Of a DNA stretch of 64,000 bases, positions 26,468 to 36,185 are shown in pieces. The DNA lies in NCBI GenBank assembly GCA_017640785.1, contig JAEPPZ010000003.1:14932-78931 (forward strand), read 5' to 3'. The number at the start of each line of letters is the position of its first letter. Position 1 is the first letter of the stretch. The DNA is from Balneola sp. Lineage in GTDB: Bacteria; Bacteroidota; Rhodothermia; Balneolales; Balneolaceae. The position numbers were made by a program, and so were the translations under genes. The notes below the pieces were generated by a model that saw only the letters and a program-made list of their open reading frames with translations, made no database searches and was not told where the DNA came from.

Positions 26468-27218
26468 AGGAGAAGGTATCTACTCCAAGTTCTTTATTCA
26501 ACACCTGAAGAGAACCAAGTTCATTCATCCCTAAAAACTTCGTTTTGTCCGGTAATATTTCTTTGTCAATTTCTAAAGTAACCCAATTACCATAGCCTTG
26601 TAACTTTGGATTTATCTCTTTGACAAGCTCTATGCTATTATTTACCCATCTTTGATAATTGTACTCTATGCGGACAAGCAGATCACATAGCAGCTGCTCC
26701 CGGGATTCTTCCTTTCCGGAAATAACTTTCATAGATGTAGCTGTTTTGTTCAACTCTCCTTCGAATCTTTCTTGATTAACATTCAGGCCAATCCCTACTA
26801 TCACTCTGTCTACCTTATTTCCGTTATGAATAACTTCTGTTAGTAATCCTGATATTTTTTTCCCATCACAAATTACATCGTTGGGCCACTTCAGGTCTAT
26901 TGAGCAATTCTCAAAATGCTTACATACTACATCTTCAATTGCAGAAGCACATGCCAACGTCAAAAGTGATATTCTGTCAGCTTGTGTTGGTGTAAAGATT
27001 ATACTAAAAGTAAGATTTTTTTCGGGCTCTGAATCCCAAGCCTTTTTGTGTTGCCCTTTCCCTGCAGTTTGATCCTCAGCTAAGATGATTGTACCGGGAA
27101 CGGCTCTTGCAATTTGCTTTGCATAATTATTGGTTGAATCAATTTCTTCGAGAAGTATTAATTCGTGACCTACCCAACTAGTGTCAAGCAGTTGTTGAAA
27201 TAATTTGTTATCAAACAA
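26439..27218 (-). CDS. birA: Biotin--[acetyl-CoA-carboxylase] ligase
   Basis: Activates biotin with ATP and attaches it to the biotin carboxyl carrier protein. 259 residues. The adenylation motif appears as TAGKGQHKKAW (residues about 51-61), a variant of GRGRxGR; LKWPNDVICDGKKISGLL holds the catalytic lysine region. No N-terminal HTH is present, so it is a class I enzyme without the repressor function. The 3' end overlaps tilS by 29 nt. Confidence 0.93.
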   Translation of the reverse strand: MFDNKLFQQLLDTSWVGHELILLEEIDSTNNYAKQIARAVPGTIILAEDQTAGKGQHKKAWDSEPEKNLTFSIIFTPTQADRISLLTLACASAIEDVVCKHFENCSIDLKWPNDVICDGKKISGLLTEVIHNGNKVDRVIVGIGLNVNQERFEGELNKTATSMKVISGKEESREQLLCDLLVRIEYNYQRWVNNSIELVKEINPKLQGYGNWVTLEIDKEILPDKTKFLGMNELGSLQVLNKELGVDTFSYEQIRVLVD

Positions 27219-27238
27219 AGCTGAGGTTTTAAATATTA

Positions 27239-28288
27239 CTAAACTTCTGCAAGTTTACTTTTCAGGATGTCTATTTTTGCAATTGGAGTTGGATCTATTT
27301 CATTTAACAACGCTAAATACATACTTACCCAATCTGCAAGTTGCACTAACGAAAACATTCTTTCCAATCTGCTGTTTCCTATGGTTGAGATCTCAATAAC
27401 AGATAAAGCCTGATCCATAACTAACTCTTTTACTATTTCCATCCTTTTAGTAACCCTCGGATTATCGTCTCGATCCTTCAGCATTACTACTGTAAGTCTA
27501 CCTGCCAGATGAGCAATATGTTCCCAACCCACAATTTCATTATGGTTCATTTCCGGGATAAGATTTCCATACACTAACATTTTGGAATTCTCTTCAATCT
27601 GTCCTCTCCAACGCAAATTAACCGGTTCCATTAATAATGCATCGCTATAAATAATTGGAAGAGATTCATTTAGTTCGCGAGCCAAAGCTAAAGCATCGTT
27701 ATCATCGATATCATTAAATTTTGATACACCGTCTCTCAATAAATTATAAGTATCATCTAAAACACTGTCTGGCTCATCCAGATATTCCAATGTTTGAAAT
27801 ATTCTGAAAAGAGGAACGAAACTATATGCTAAAGCTGCTCTAGGAGGCATACCGCCCGGAATTTGTATATAGTCAAATTCATGTTCTATGGCTTGCTTCT
27901 TTAATTCTCCGCCGGAAGTAACCCCAATGATCTGAGCACCTTTTGCCATCGCAGAGTACAGGGCAGTTAAAGTTTCTTCTGTATTTCCCGAAAAACTGCA
28001 GGCTATAAAAAGGGTGTTTTCATCTATGTAATTTGGAATTTCATAATGTCTGTTTACCTGAACCGGATAAGGACAAGACTTTAAGGAATATGCCCGAATA
28101 AGATCCGCGCCAATTGCAGAACCGCCCATGCCTGCAAAACAAATATTTTTGATCCTCGATCTATCAATATTTAGCTCAACGTCTTCTGTGAGTTTCATCA
28201 CCTCTTTCCAATGCTTTGGAAAGTCAGACATTAATCCCCACATATTTCCCGAGTCTACTTTGTTTATTAGTTCTTTACTGATCTTCAT
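27239..28288 (-). CDS. Bifunctional phosphoglucose/phosphomannose isomerase
   Basis: SIS-domain sugar isomerase of the PGI/PMI family, which interconverts glucose-6-P, mannose-6-P and fructose-6-P. 349 residues. CFAGMGGSAIGADL opens the first SIS domain (about 50-63); GGMPPRAALAYSF and RWRGQIEENSK carry conserved active-site positions, and EMNHNEIVGWE is a family hallmark. It follows ptsI with no gap (stop and start adjacent) and precedes birA by 20 nt. Confidence 0.92.
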   Translation of the reverse strand: MKISKELINKVDSGNMWGLMSDFPKHWKEVMKLTEDVELNIDRSRIKNICFAGMGGSAIGADLIRAYSLKSCPYPVQVNRHYEIPNYIDENTLFIACSFSGNTEETLTALYSAMAKGAQIIGVTSGGELKKQAIEHEFDYIQIPGGMPPRAALAYSFVPLFRIFQTLEYLDEPDSVLDDTYNLLRDGVSKFNDIDDNDALALARELNESLPIIYSDALLMEPVNLRWRGQIEENSKMLVYGNLIPEMNHNEIVGWEHIAHLAGRLTVVMLKDRDDNPRVTKRMEIVKELVMDQALSVIEISTIGNSRLERMFSLVQLADWVSMYLALLNEIDPTPIAKIDILKSKLAEV

Positions 28289-30004
28289 TTAGTGAACTCT
28301 CCAGTCTTCGAATATTTTTTTTATTTGTGTTGTATTTGATGCTGCCAAAAAGGATTCCGCAAGTTCGTTAAACTCTGAATCATTATGACTTATAAGTTCT
28401 TCTTTTATTCTTGGTATCGCATTGGGGATCATGCTTAAATTTCTGATACCTAATCCAACCAAACCGCATGCGCCAAGTACATTTCCTGCCAGCTCTCCAC
28501 AAACTGCAATTTCTGTATTGGTTTTTACAGCTGCTTCAACTGTTATCTTAATAAGTTCCCAAATTGCTGGGTGTTGCTGTTGATACAGTGAACATATCTT
28601 TTCATTTCCCCTGTCCACAGCCATTGTATACTGAGTAAGGTCGTTAGTACCAATACTCATAAAATCTAAATGTTCTGCAAGGTTTTTGGCATTCAATGCA
28701 GCACTTGGAACTTCGATCATAGCTCCGAGAGCTACTTTTTCATCAATCTTAATCCCTTCATTTCTCAATTTATTTTGAAGTTCTTCAATTATGGCTTTTA
28801 ATGCTATGATTTCTTCCTCAACAGAGATCATTGGAACCAAAATTTTAACTCGACCTTTATTCTTTCCTGCACAAATCAATAATGCTTTCAGCTGGGTTTC
28901 CAACAGTTCTTTTTCATCCAAAAGCATTCTGATTCCTCTCCAACCTAAAAAGGGATTCGCTTCTTCCGGGATTTTAGCATTTAATTTATCACCACCAACA
29001 TCAAAAAGCCTAAATGTAACACTTCCTTCAGTTGCTGATAATACTGATTCGTAAAACCATACTTGTTCATCAAATGCAGTCTTATTACTGAAAAGCAACC
29101 CTTCCGTTCTTAGCAGACCAATATTTGTTGCATTATATTTCTTCAATTGATTCAGCTCTGACTCAAATTCTATATTTGCAGAAAGAAAAAATTCGGTTCC
29201 TGATTTAGTTTCAGATGGTTCATTAATATTATCAAGTAATCTTTTCTGGGCTCTCTTAAATTTTTTAAGCTTTGATTTATAACTATCAAGCAACTCTTTT
29301 TCAGGATCAAGTATCAAAACTCCTTCCCGGCCATCCAGTACTCCTTTTGTATTAAATGCTTTAGATGTTGCACTTTTAGCGCTCACAATACACGGAATTT
29401 CCAGAGATTGAGCTATTAATGCAGCATGCGATGTAATCCCACCTTTCTCCATCACCAACCCGGAAAGGCCTTCAGCATGGAGGGACACTAGTTCTGTAGG
29501 ACTTAGCTCTTTGGTTACAAGAATAGTCCCTTTTTTAACAGAAAAGCTATTATCGTCATCACATATTACATCGATGAACCGATCTCTTAAATTCTCAAGA
29601 TCCACTATTCGTTGCCGAAATAACTCTGACCCACTTTCCTTTAAGCGCTCTATGAAATCACAAAAGGTTTTATAAACAGCAAAATCACTAGAGAGCAACT
29701 CATTCTTTATCAAAGACTCTACCCTTTTTTCAACTTCAGAATCTAAAACAATTTGTTTTTGGGTATCAATAATTGATCCTGATTGTTCATCAAGATAATC
29801 CAACATACCTGACAATTCATCTAATAGAGCTGATCTTCCATCTTTAAATATTTTCAGATGAGTATCTACTTCCGTTTCAGATATTGATTTGGGAAGCACT
29901 TTTCTTCTGTTACTGTTGATACAAACAATATTTCCTATAGCAATACCGGAGTTTGCTGAAATCCCACTGATAACTTTATGATCAATACTCTCAACTTTAC
30001 TCAT
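28289..30004 (-). CDS. ptsI: Phosphoenolpyruvate-protein phosphotransferase (PTS enzyme I)
   Basis: Takes phosphate from PEP and passes it to HPr. About 571 residues. The phospho-histidine motif GGITSHAALIAQS, the PEP-site DVGGDKLNAKIPEEANPFLG and the C-terminal DFMSIGTNDLTQY are all intact. I start at ATG 30004, which overlaps the HPr stop by 8 nt; another in-frame start 24 nt upstream would add an unconserved stretch. No EII transporter gene is present in the window, so it may serve a regulatory PTS or permeases elsewhere. Confidence 0.93.
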   Translation of the reverse strand: MSKVESIDHKVISGISANSGIAIGNIVCINSNRRKVLPKSISETEVDTHLKIFKDGRSALLDELSGMLDYLDEQSGSIIDTQKQIVLDSEVEKRVESLIKNELLSSDFAVYKTFCDFIERLKESGSELFRQRIVDLENLRDRFIDVICDDDNSFSVKKGTILVTKELSPTELVSLHAEGLSGLVMEKGGITSHAALIAQSLEIPCIVSAKSATSKAFNTKGVLDGREGVLILDPEKELLDSYKSKLKKFKRAQKRLLDNINEPSETKSGTEFFLSANIEFESELNQLKKYNATNIGLLRTEGLLFSNKTAFDEQVWFYESVLSATEGSVTFRLFDVGGDKLNAKIPEEANPFLGWRGIRMLLDEKELLETQLKALLICAGKNKGRVKILVPMISVEEEIIALKAIIEELQNKLRNEGIKIDEKVALGAMIEVPSAALNAKNLAEHLDFMSIGTNDLTQYTMAVDRGNEKICSLYQQQHPAIWELIKITVEAAVKTNTEIAVCGELAGNVLGACGLVGLGIRNLSMIPNAIPRIKEELISHNDSEFNELAESFLAASNTTQIKKIFEDWRVH

Positions 30005-30269
30005 CCTTAAGGCCAAATTTATTATCAATTAGCTCAGTAATTGTTTTCATAGCCTCTTTCTCATCACTCCCATCAAATTCAAGTTCAAGTTCTGCACCAT
30101 GTTCAGCGGCTAAGGTCATCACTCCTAAAATGCTTTTGCCGTTAACTTTATATCCATAAAAATGAATAAAAAAATCCGATGAAAATTTGCTCGCAGTTTT
30201 CACCAATGCTGCCGATGGCCTGGCATGTAAACCTGATGAATTTTTAATCGTTATTTTCTTCTTTATCAT
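29997..30269 (-). CDS. ptsH: Phosphocarrier protein HPr
   Basis: Small phosphate carrier between enzyme I and EII proteins. 90 residues. His15 lies in GLHARPS and Ser46 in GKSILGVM, so both the catalytic site and the position used by HPr kinase in other phyla are present. First gene of the minus-strand run ptsH-ptsI-pgi/pmi-birA-tilS-hpt; overlaps ptsI by 8 nt. Confidence 0.94.
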   Translation of the reverse strand: MIKKKITIKNSSGLHARPSAALVKTASKFSSDFFIHFYGYKVNGKSILGVMTLAAEHGAELELEFDGSDEKEAMKTITELIDNKFGLKDE

Positions 30270-30407
30270 TCTTAATGAATTAGCTGTGCGAAAATGGGTA
30301 TAATTTCAATGATTTCCCAAGCATTAAGTCTTTTTTTGAATATAGAATTAACCTTTCACATAATCTTTCTTAAATTCACCTTCATTTAAATTAATAATAA
30401 ATACTAT

Positions 30408-30695
30408 ATGTCTGTATCAGAAAAAGATGTCCATTATATAGCTAACCTTGCAAGGCTTCAGGTAACTGATGAAGAAGCGAAGTCCTATGCTAAGGATATG
30501 AGCAGTATTTTAGATTATATGGAGCTTTTAAATGAAGTAGATACTTCAAATGTAGAGCCCTTAGAACACGTAATTGATTTGGACAGCAGATTCAGAAAAG
30601 ACGAAGCCAAGGAACCTATATCTCACGAAGACGCTCTCAAGAATGCCCCCGATGCCGACTCTGATTATTTCCGCGTACCTAAAGTAATTGAGTAA
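30408..30695 (+). CDS. gatC: Asp/Glu-tRNA amidotransferase subunit C
   Basis: Small structural subunit of GatCAB, which converts Glu-tRNA-Gln (and Asp-tRNA-Asn) to the amide form. 95 residues with the conserved VHYIANLARLQVTDEE start and DYFRVPKVIE end. GatA and GatB are not nearby. It lies 2 nt before the YfhO-like gene, so it is probably co-transcribed with it despite the unrelated role, and it diverges from ptsH. Confidence 0.93.
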   Translation: MSVSEKDVHYIANLARLQVTDEEAKSYAKDMSSILDYMELLNEVDTSNVEPLEHVIDLDSRFRKDEAKEPISHEDALKNAPDADSDYFRVPKVIE

Positions 30696-30697
30696 TT

Positions 30698-33175
30698 ATG
30701 TCCCAAGAAAACAATAGTACTTCTCAAGACGGCTTCTTTTATAATCTTTCGGAAGTTAAACAACACCTTATTGCACTGGCTGTACTTTTTTTAGTGCCAT
30801 TTATATTATTCACGGCAACAACCATTGGGGGAAAAGAATTTCAGCGGCATGATATTACCCAATGGAGAGCCGGTGCAGAATCCGTAATAGAATACAGAGA
30901 AACATTTGGAGAAGATCCGCTCTGGGTTGAAAATATGTATATGGGTATGCCTGCATATGTTGTCTCTGTAATAAAATCTGTACCACATCTGGATGAACTA
31001 TACAGAGTCTTCTATTCTATTTACCCAGCATTTCCATATTGGATTATGCTATCAGGAATGTACTTTTTACTGATATTAATGGGTTTCAGACCTCTTACTG
31101 CTGTTGTTGGAAGTTTACTCTACTCTCTAACTACTTATTTCCCAGTTATTATTGGTGCGGGGCATACTTCAAAATTTGCAGCACTTGCATTTGCACCATG
31201 GGTATTAGCTGGCTATTGGAAACTTACTCACTCAAAAAATAAATTAGCCGGTTTGCTTTTATTCTCTGTGGCAATGGCTTTAGAAGTTCGGGCAGGTCAT
31301 CCTCAGATCACTTACTACTTCATGTACTTAATTGGTTTTCTTTGGATTTCAGATTCTTGGAAACTCATAAAAGAAAAAGAACTTAAACAGTTTGGCATCA
31401 TAACTGCTTTATTATTTGTAGGTGGAATTATTGGGATATTAGGGCATGCAAGAAGTTTTCTAACTCTTCAAGAATACTCTCAATTTAGTATACGAGGTGG
31501 ATCGGCGCTTGATGGGTCTTCCGGTTTGTCAACAAGCTATGCATTTGCTTGGTCTCAAGGAATTAAAGAATCGTTGACTCTGCTTGTGCCTGAGTTTTTT
31601 GGTGGTGCTTCACCCACTTATTTTGGGCCAAAGTCAATAACATCAGGTCCTCATTATCTTGGAGCGATTACTCTTCCATTTCTTTTAATGGCCTTATTTA
31701 ATCAAAGGGGAAGAACCATGCTTGTCTTCTTTGGCACCGGCACTCTGGCTCTTATTTTTTCCTGGGGAGAAAATTTTGCCCTAATTAACGAACTGGCATT
31801 TGATATTATACCATTCTTTGACAAATTCAGAGCTCCGGAAACGTGGCTGGTTCTTACTGCATTTTGCTATTCAATTGTTGCACTGTATGGTCTCTCTTGG
31901 TTTTTCGAATTCCTTAAGAATAAATCCGCAACCCTAAAAGAATTATACTTACCACTTGGGGTTACTGTGTTGATTTTTGCTTTTGTATTGGTTCAGGTAA
32001 AAACCATGGACTATACCAAGCCTGGAGAGATCGAGAATATTGCTAACCAGATCGCTCAACAAAACAATGTCAGTCCGAATAATCCTCAGGTTAGACAAAG
32101 AGCTATCAGTTATGTCGACCAAAATTTTGTACCTGAAAGAGAAGAAGGAGCAAATAAAGACCTGTTCAGATTTGGCTTGTTTTTAGTCTTTTCTGGTGCA
32201 ATAATCTGGTTCGCCTTAAAACAAAAGATATCAGTTACTATTGCATCTATCGGGTTAATAATATTAACCGCTATAGACATGATAAGTGTAGGAAAGCGCT
32301 ATGTACCGGAGCGGGTTATCGTAAATGCAAATGTGAGTCCCGAACGCTATATAGAAACTCAGAAAAGAGATATTGACCAATATATAATGGATAATATTTA
32401 CTCTGATAATGGTGAATATGAATACAGAGTATTTCCATTGATGGACGGAGCCTTCACTAATGCAGTTCCTTCTTACTTTTACCCAACAATTGGAGGTTAT
32501 ACAGGTGCAAAACTTAGTATAGTTGCCGATCTTCAGGCAAATGGCGGACCATTGTTCAAAGGCAATGCGGGTTTAAACCTTGATCTTTTGGGTGCTTTAA
32601 ATATCAAATACATAACCTATCAACAGGGTTTAAGTATTCCTGGTCTTACACCTGTTTTCAATGGCTCTTCAGGTACTGTATATAGAAATGAAAAACTATT
32701 GCCGAAAGCGTTCTTTGTAGACTCATTAGTGACGGTCTCTACCCCAAACGAGGCTTTTGAATTTGTTGAACAACCAAATGTCGATTACTCTTCGATTGCA
32801 GTTGTCGAGACTACAGAAGCACTTTCAACTTCATCAGATAGTACATCGAAAGCAGAGATAACAGAATATACAGGTGCAGAAATGACACTGGCCTTAAATA
32901 GAAGCAAGCCCGGGTTTTTAGTTCTAAGCGAGATCTATTATCCGGCCGGTTGGGTTGCAACTTTAAACGGAAATGAGATCCCTATCTACAAAACTAACTT
33001 TGTACTACGTGGACTAGAAATACCCGCAGGAGAACATACATTAAAATTAGAGTTCAAGCCGAAATCTTACTCAATTGGTGTAACTTTATCTTGGGTTTCT
33101 CTGGGATTACAAACTTTAATCGCTCTATTATTTGGTCTTAATTATATTAAAAGAAAGAAATTAGGTGAGTCGTAA
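30698..33175 (+). CDS. YfhO-like polytopic membrane protein
   Basis: 825-residue membrane protein with about a dozen hydrophobic helices and a C-terminal periplasmic-looking domain (about 520-790). It has the layout of the YfhO/GT-C-like family, in which Gram-positive YfhO is needed for lipoteichoic acid glycosylation; the final helix is at about 795-815 and a basic tail follows. Likely transfers or exports a lipid-linked sugar. It overlaps the GT4 gene by 11 nt, which supports a role in surface glycan synthesis. The exact donor is unknown. Confidence 0.8.
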   Translation: MSQENNSTSQDGFFYNLSEVKQHLIALAVLFLVPFILFTATTIGGKEFQRHDITQWRAGAESVIEYRETFGEDPLWVENMYMGMPAYVVSVIKSVPHLDELYRVFYSIYPAFPYWIMLSGMYFLLILMGFRPLTAVVGSLLYSLTTYFPVIIGAGHTSKFAALAFAPWVLAGYWKLTHSKNKLAGLLLFSVAMALEVRAGHPQITYYFMYLIGFLWISDSWKLIKEKELKQFGIITALLFVGGIIGILGHARSFLTLQEYSQFSIRGGSALDGSSGLSTSYAFAWSQGIKESLTLLVPEFFGGASPTYFGPKSITSGPHYLGAITLPFLLMALFNQRGRTMLVFFGTGTLALIFSWGENFALINELAFDIIPFFDKFRAPETWLVLTAFCYSIVALYGLSWFFEFLKNKSATLKELYLPLGVTVLIFAFVLVQVKTMDYTKPGEIENIANQIAQQNNVSPNNPQVRQRAISYVDQNFVPEREEGANKDLFRFGLFLVFSGAIIWFALKQKISVTIASIGLIILTAIDMISVGKRYVPERVIVNANVSPERYIETQKRDIDQYIMDNIYSDNGEYEYRVFPLMDGAFTNAVPSYFYPTIGGYTGAKLSIVADLQANGGPLFKGNAGLNLDLLGALNIKYITYQQGLSIPGLTPVFNGSSGTVYRNEKLLPKAFFVDSLVTVSTPNEAFEFVEQPNVDYSSIAVVETTEALSTSSDSTSKAEITEYTGAEMTLALNRSKPGFLVLSEIYYPAGWVATLNGNEIPIYKTNFVLRGLEIPAGEHTLKLEFKPKSYSIGVTLSWVSLGLQTLIALLFGLNYIKRKKLGES

Positions 33176-34472
33176 AAAGATACTCATCATATCTTATTAC
33201 TGGTATCCCTTTGCAGGAGTAGGAGCTTACCGTATTTCCCGATTTGTAAAATACCTATTAAAAAATAATTGGGAAGTAGTGATACTTACGACTAAGAAAT
33301 CAGCTTCAGGAATAAACCAACAAGCTGATCACCCAATTTTTGAAAAATGTAAGGTATACCGATCAAATATTATAGAGCCCGTAGGGCTTCTTAGTTCTGG
33401 CGACAAGAAAAAAGAAAAAACGAGTAATCCATCAATATTTTACAGGAAAAACACTAACTGGAAATCAAAACTCGCTGTTTGGACCAGGCTCAATCTTATG
33501 GTTCCTGATGCCAAATTTACCTGGAAATGGTTCGCAGTACCATTAGGGAAAAAGATTATTAAGAAGGAAAATCCCGGCATTATTTTATCAACATCCCCGC
33601 CTCCTACTACAAACTTGATTGCGAAAAAATTAGCTGGATGGAGCAAACTTCCCTGGGTAGCAGACTTTCGTGACCCTTGGACGAACATATATTATTATGA
33701 TGATAACCCTCAGAGTAAAAGAGCAAAAAAGAAAAATCAGAAGCTTGAAGCAGCAGTTCTAGGTAAAGCAGATCACATTACTGTAGTTAATAATGGTTTT
33801 TTTCCTGAAAATAACATCGATGGTAAAGTTACGCGAATCACAAATGGCTTTGATCCTGATGATATTGTAGAAAATACAGAGCAAATAGTAACGAACTCAA
33901 AATTTACGATTAGATACTTCGGTAGTATGAAGATCAATCAGAAACCAGACTCTCTTATATCTGCTCTTAAAAATATTGAAGACTTGAATCCAAAAATAGC
34001 TGGTAATTTAGCGTTCGAATTTTATGGCAGCATTGATCCTGATATTCAAGCAGAATTAAAGAAAAGCTCTTCCAAAATTGAGTTTAGCTTTACCGATTAT
34101 ATTTCACATAAAGAGATGATGAGATTGACTCTTCAATCAGATTTATTATTGCTCACAATAGGTAAATCCAGGAACAGCAAATTTGCCTTATCTACCAAAG
34201 TATTTGAGTACATGATCTCAGGAAAGCCGGTACTTGGTATTGGACCTGTTGATGGTGCTGCATCAGAACTTGTCCAAAAAACTAATATTGGGGAGTTTTT
34301 TGAACACACCGATAGTGCCGGCGTTTTTAAATTTATTCTGAAGGTATTTGAAGCTTCCAAGAAAGAACAAACTCTTTTTGAAAGAGATCAAGATGAAGTA
34401 GATAAATATAGCTTTAAAAACTTGTCTTCCCAGCTTATTGAAATATTAGAACATCAAATCGAAAGGAAGTAA
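33165..34472 (+). CDS. Family 4-type glycosyltransferase
   Basis: 435-residue GT-B glycosyltransferase. The N-terminal domain shows SYYWYPFAGVGAYRISRFVK (about 10-29) and WVADFRDPW (about 163-171); the C-terminal half has the sugar-nucleotide region with KVFEYMISGKPVLGIG (about 345-360). Start GTG at 33165 inside the preceding gene gives an 11-nt overlap. It ends 11 nt before the convergent acyl-ligase gene. Likely cytoplasmic and acting on a lipid-linked glycan; donor and acceptor are not decided by sequence. Confidence 0.85.
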   Translation: MSRKKILIISYYWYPFAGVGAYRISRFVKYLLKNNWEVVILTTKKSASGINQQADHPIFEKCKVYRSNIIEPVGLLSSGDKKKEKTSNPSIFYRKNTNWKSKLAVWTRLNLMVPDAKFTWKWFAVPLGKKIIKKENPGIILSTSPPPTTNLIAKKLAGWSKLPWVADFRDPWTNIYYYDDNPQSKRAKKKNQKLEAAVLGKADHITVVNNGFFPENNIDGKVTRITNGFDPDDIVENTEQIVTNSKFTIRYFGSMKINQKPDSLISALKNIEDLNPKIAGNLAFEFYGSIDPDIQAELKKSSSKIEFSFTDYISHKEMMRLTLQSDLLLLTIGKSRNSKFALSTKVFEYMISGKPVLGIGPVDGAASELVQKTNIGEFFEHTDSAGVFKFILKVFEASKKEQTLFERDQDEVDKYSFKNLSSQLIEILEHQIERK

Positions 34473-34483
34473 CCTGTTGCCTC

Positions 34484-35938
34484 TTATTTCAACTTGTCTC
34501 TTTGTTTTTTCCCCGATGAAGTTCTAGGTATCCTAGAAATAAAAGTAATATCTCCCGGAATCTTATAAGGCTCTAGTTTTCCTCTTAAAAAAGTCACTAG
34601 CTCTTTTACATCAAATTCTTCTTTATTTACGGGTACAATAAATGCTTTGATCGACTCTCCTGTAATCGATCCGCTTTCTTTTACCGATATACAGGCTGAA
34701 TCTTTAACAAGATCATGCTGATCAATTATCATTTCTATTTCACCCGGAAATACCTTTTTCCCACCAATATTAATTACATCATCCTTCCTGCCACTTAAGA
34801 ATATGAATCCTTCTTCATCTGCATAACCTAGATCCCCGGTTTTGAACCAACCATTAATAAATGAGTCATTGGTAAGTTCAGGCATCTTCCAATAACCCGG
34901 AGTTTGAACCCCACCTTTTACAACAATCTCTCCTACTTCTTTTTCTGGTAGCATAACCCCACTTTCATCCATGATACTTACAAAAGTATTTGGACTCGGT
35001 TTTCCCAGTGCATTCAATTTTGATCTTGAATCATGAAACTCAATAAAAATATTTGCGGCCACTTCTGTTAAACCATAGTGCATACAAATCCTTGTATTTG
35101 GGAGCACTCCAGCCAGATCCTTTTTCTCAGAGTTTTCCATTGGTGAACTACCAAACTCTATATACTTTAATTTACTAAAGTGCTTAACGTAAGTATCTTT
35201 CATAAGCTTTTTCACGATTGAGAAACCAGCCGGAACCATACATATCCCATTTGCACCATAGTTTTCAATCGCATCAAAAAAAAGATTGGGACGAACAAAA
35301 CCGTCCACCAAAACTACTGTAGCTCCCAATAACATATTCGTCCTTAATCTCCGTAGACCAAATGCGTGGTGTAATGGTAAAGGTATGATCTCAGTATCAG
35401 AAGAATTGTTTCCGATAAATATGTTAGAGTTCTCTGCTCCCGCTAAAATATTTTCGTGTGTTAATTTAACTCCTTTAGAGTTACCGGTTGTTCCCGTAGT
35501 AAAAAGTATATCCGCTATCGTGTCTTTTTCAGGAAACTTAAAATTCTTAAGCGGTTGACCATCTAATAAATTTTTTCCGAATGGAAATTGTTTAAATGGA
35601 TGTTCAATTTCTTTTGGGTGAATCACTATATGTGGTTCCGTTTTCGAAATAAGATCAGCCAATCTGTTATCTGGAAGTTTAACGTCAACCGGAACCGCGA
35701 TAGCATTTACGAGATGTATGGCTAAGTATGTATACAGAAATAAGGGGCTTTTTTCTCCATAGAAAACGACTCTATCACCTTTAGAAACACCCTCTTTATC
35801 TAAAAAACCTGCAACTTTTAATATATTAACTGAGACTTCTGCATAGGAGACCTTTTCATCCCCCCAAATAATTGCGGTTTTATCAGGGTTATTCGCTGAA
35901 TTTTTAAAAAACCCTTCAACTATTGAGTTAACTTCCAT
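34484..35938 (-). CDS. AMP-forming acyl ligase (acyl-ACP synthetase-like)
   Basis: 484-residue ANL-superfamily enzyme that activates a carboxylate as acyl-AMP. The phosphate-binding loop FTTGTTGNSKG is at about 146-156, YGLTEVAAN near 293, GWFKTGDLGY near 370, and the catalytic lysine lies in the C-terminal PRTSSGKKQR. It ends the minus-strand cluster and sits 8 nt behind an acyl carrier protein gene, so the acyl group is most likely loaded onto that ACP. The identity of the acid is unknown; the enzyme is shorter than typical long-chain fatty acyl-CoA ligases. Confidence 0.85.
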   Translation of the reverse strand: MEVNSIVEGFFKNSANNPDKTAIIWGDEKVSYAEVSVNILKVAGFLDKEGVSKGDRVVFYGEKSPLFLYTYLAIHLVNAIAVPVDVKLPDNRLADLISKTEPHIVIHPKEIEHPFKQFPFGKNLLDGQPLKNFKFPEKDTIADILFTTGTTGNSKGVKLTHENILAGAENSNIFIGNNSSDTEIIPLPLHHAFGLRRLRTNMLLGATVVLVDGFVRPNLFFDAIENYGANGICMVPAGFSIVKKLMKDTYVKHFSKLKYIEFGSSPMENSEKKDLAGVLPNTRICMHYGLTEVAANIFIEFHDSRSKLNALGKPSPNTFVSIMDESGVMLPEKEVGEIVVKGGVQTPGYWKMPELTNDSFINGWFKTGDLGYADEEGFIFLSGRKDDVINIGGKKVFPGEIEMIIDQHDLVKDSACISVKESGSITGESIKAFIVPVNKEEFDVKELVTFLRGKLEPYKIPGDITFISRIPRTSSGKKQRDKLK

Positions 35939-35946
35939 TTCTAGAT

Positions 35947-36168
35947 TTAACTCCTTTTTTGTACGATACTTTTTAGTGCTGCTATTGAATTTATTTGACC
36001 AATTTCTTCAGGTGAAATTTCAATATCGTATTCATCTTCTATAGCTGTAATAATGTTTACATGGCCTAAAGAGTCCCAAGCTTCTAACTGTCCGGGGCCA
36101 ATCTCATCTGATAGCTCTGTTGTTTCGTCTAAGTAAAGAACTTCTCTGATAATGTCTTCTACTTTCAT
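35947..36168 (-). CDS. Acyl carrier protein (dedicated)
   Basis: 73-residue carrier with the phosphopantetheine site Ser33 in EAWDSLGHVNII. It is acidic and ends KSIVQKRS. Fatty-acid synthesis ACP usually sits with fabF/fabD; this one is between an acyl ligase (8 nt) and an LpxD-like acyltransferase (17 nt), so it is likely a private carrier for sugar N-acylation. Confidence 0.9.
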   Translation of the reverse strand: MKVEDIIREVLYLDETTELSDEIGPGQLEAWDSLGHVNIITAIEDEYDIEISPEEIGQINSIAALKSIVQKRS

Positions 36169-36185
36169 AAAATTGTCAATCTAAA

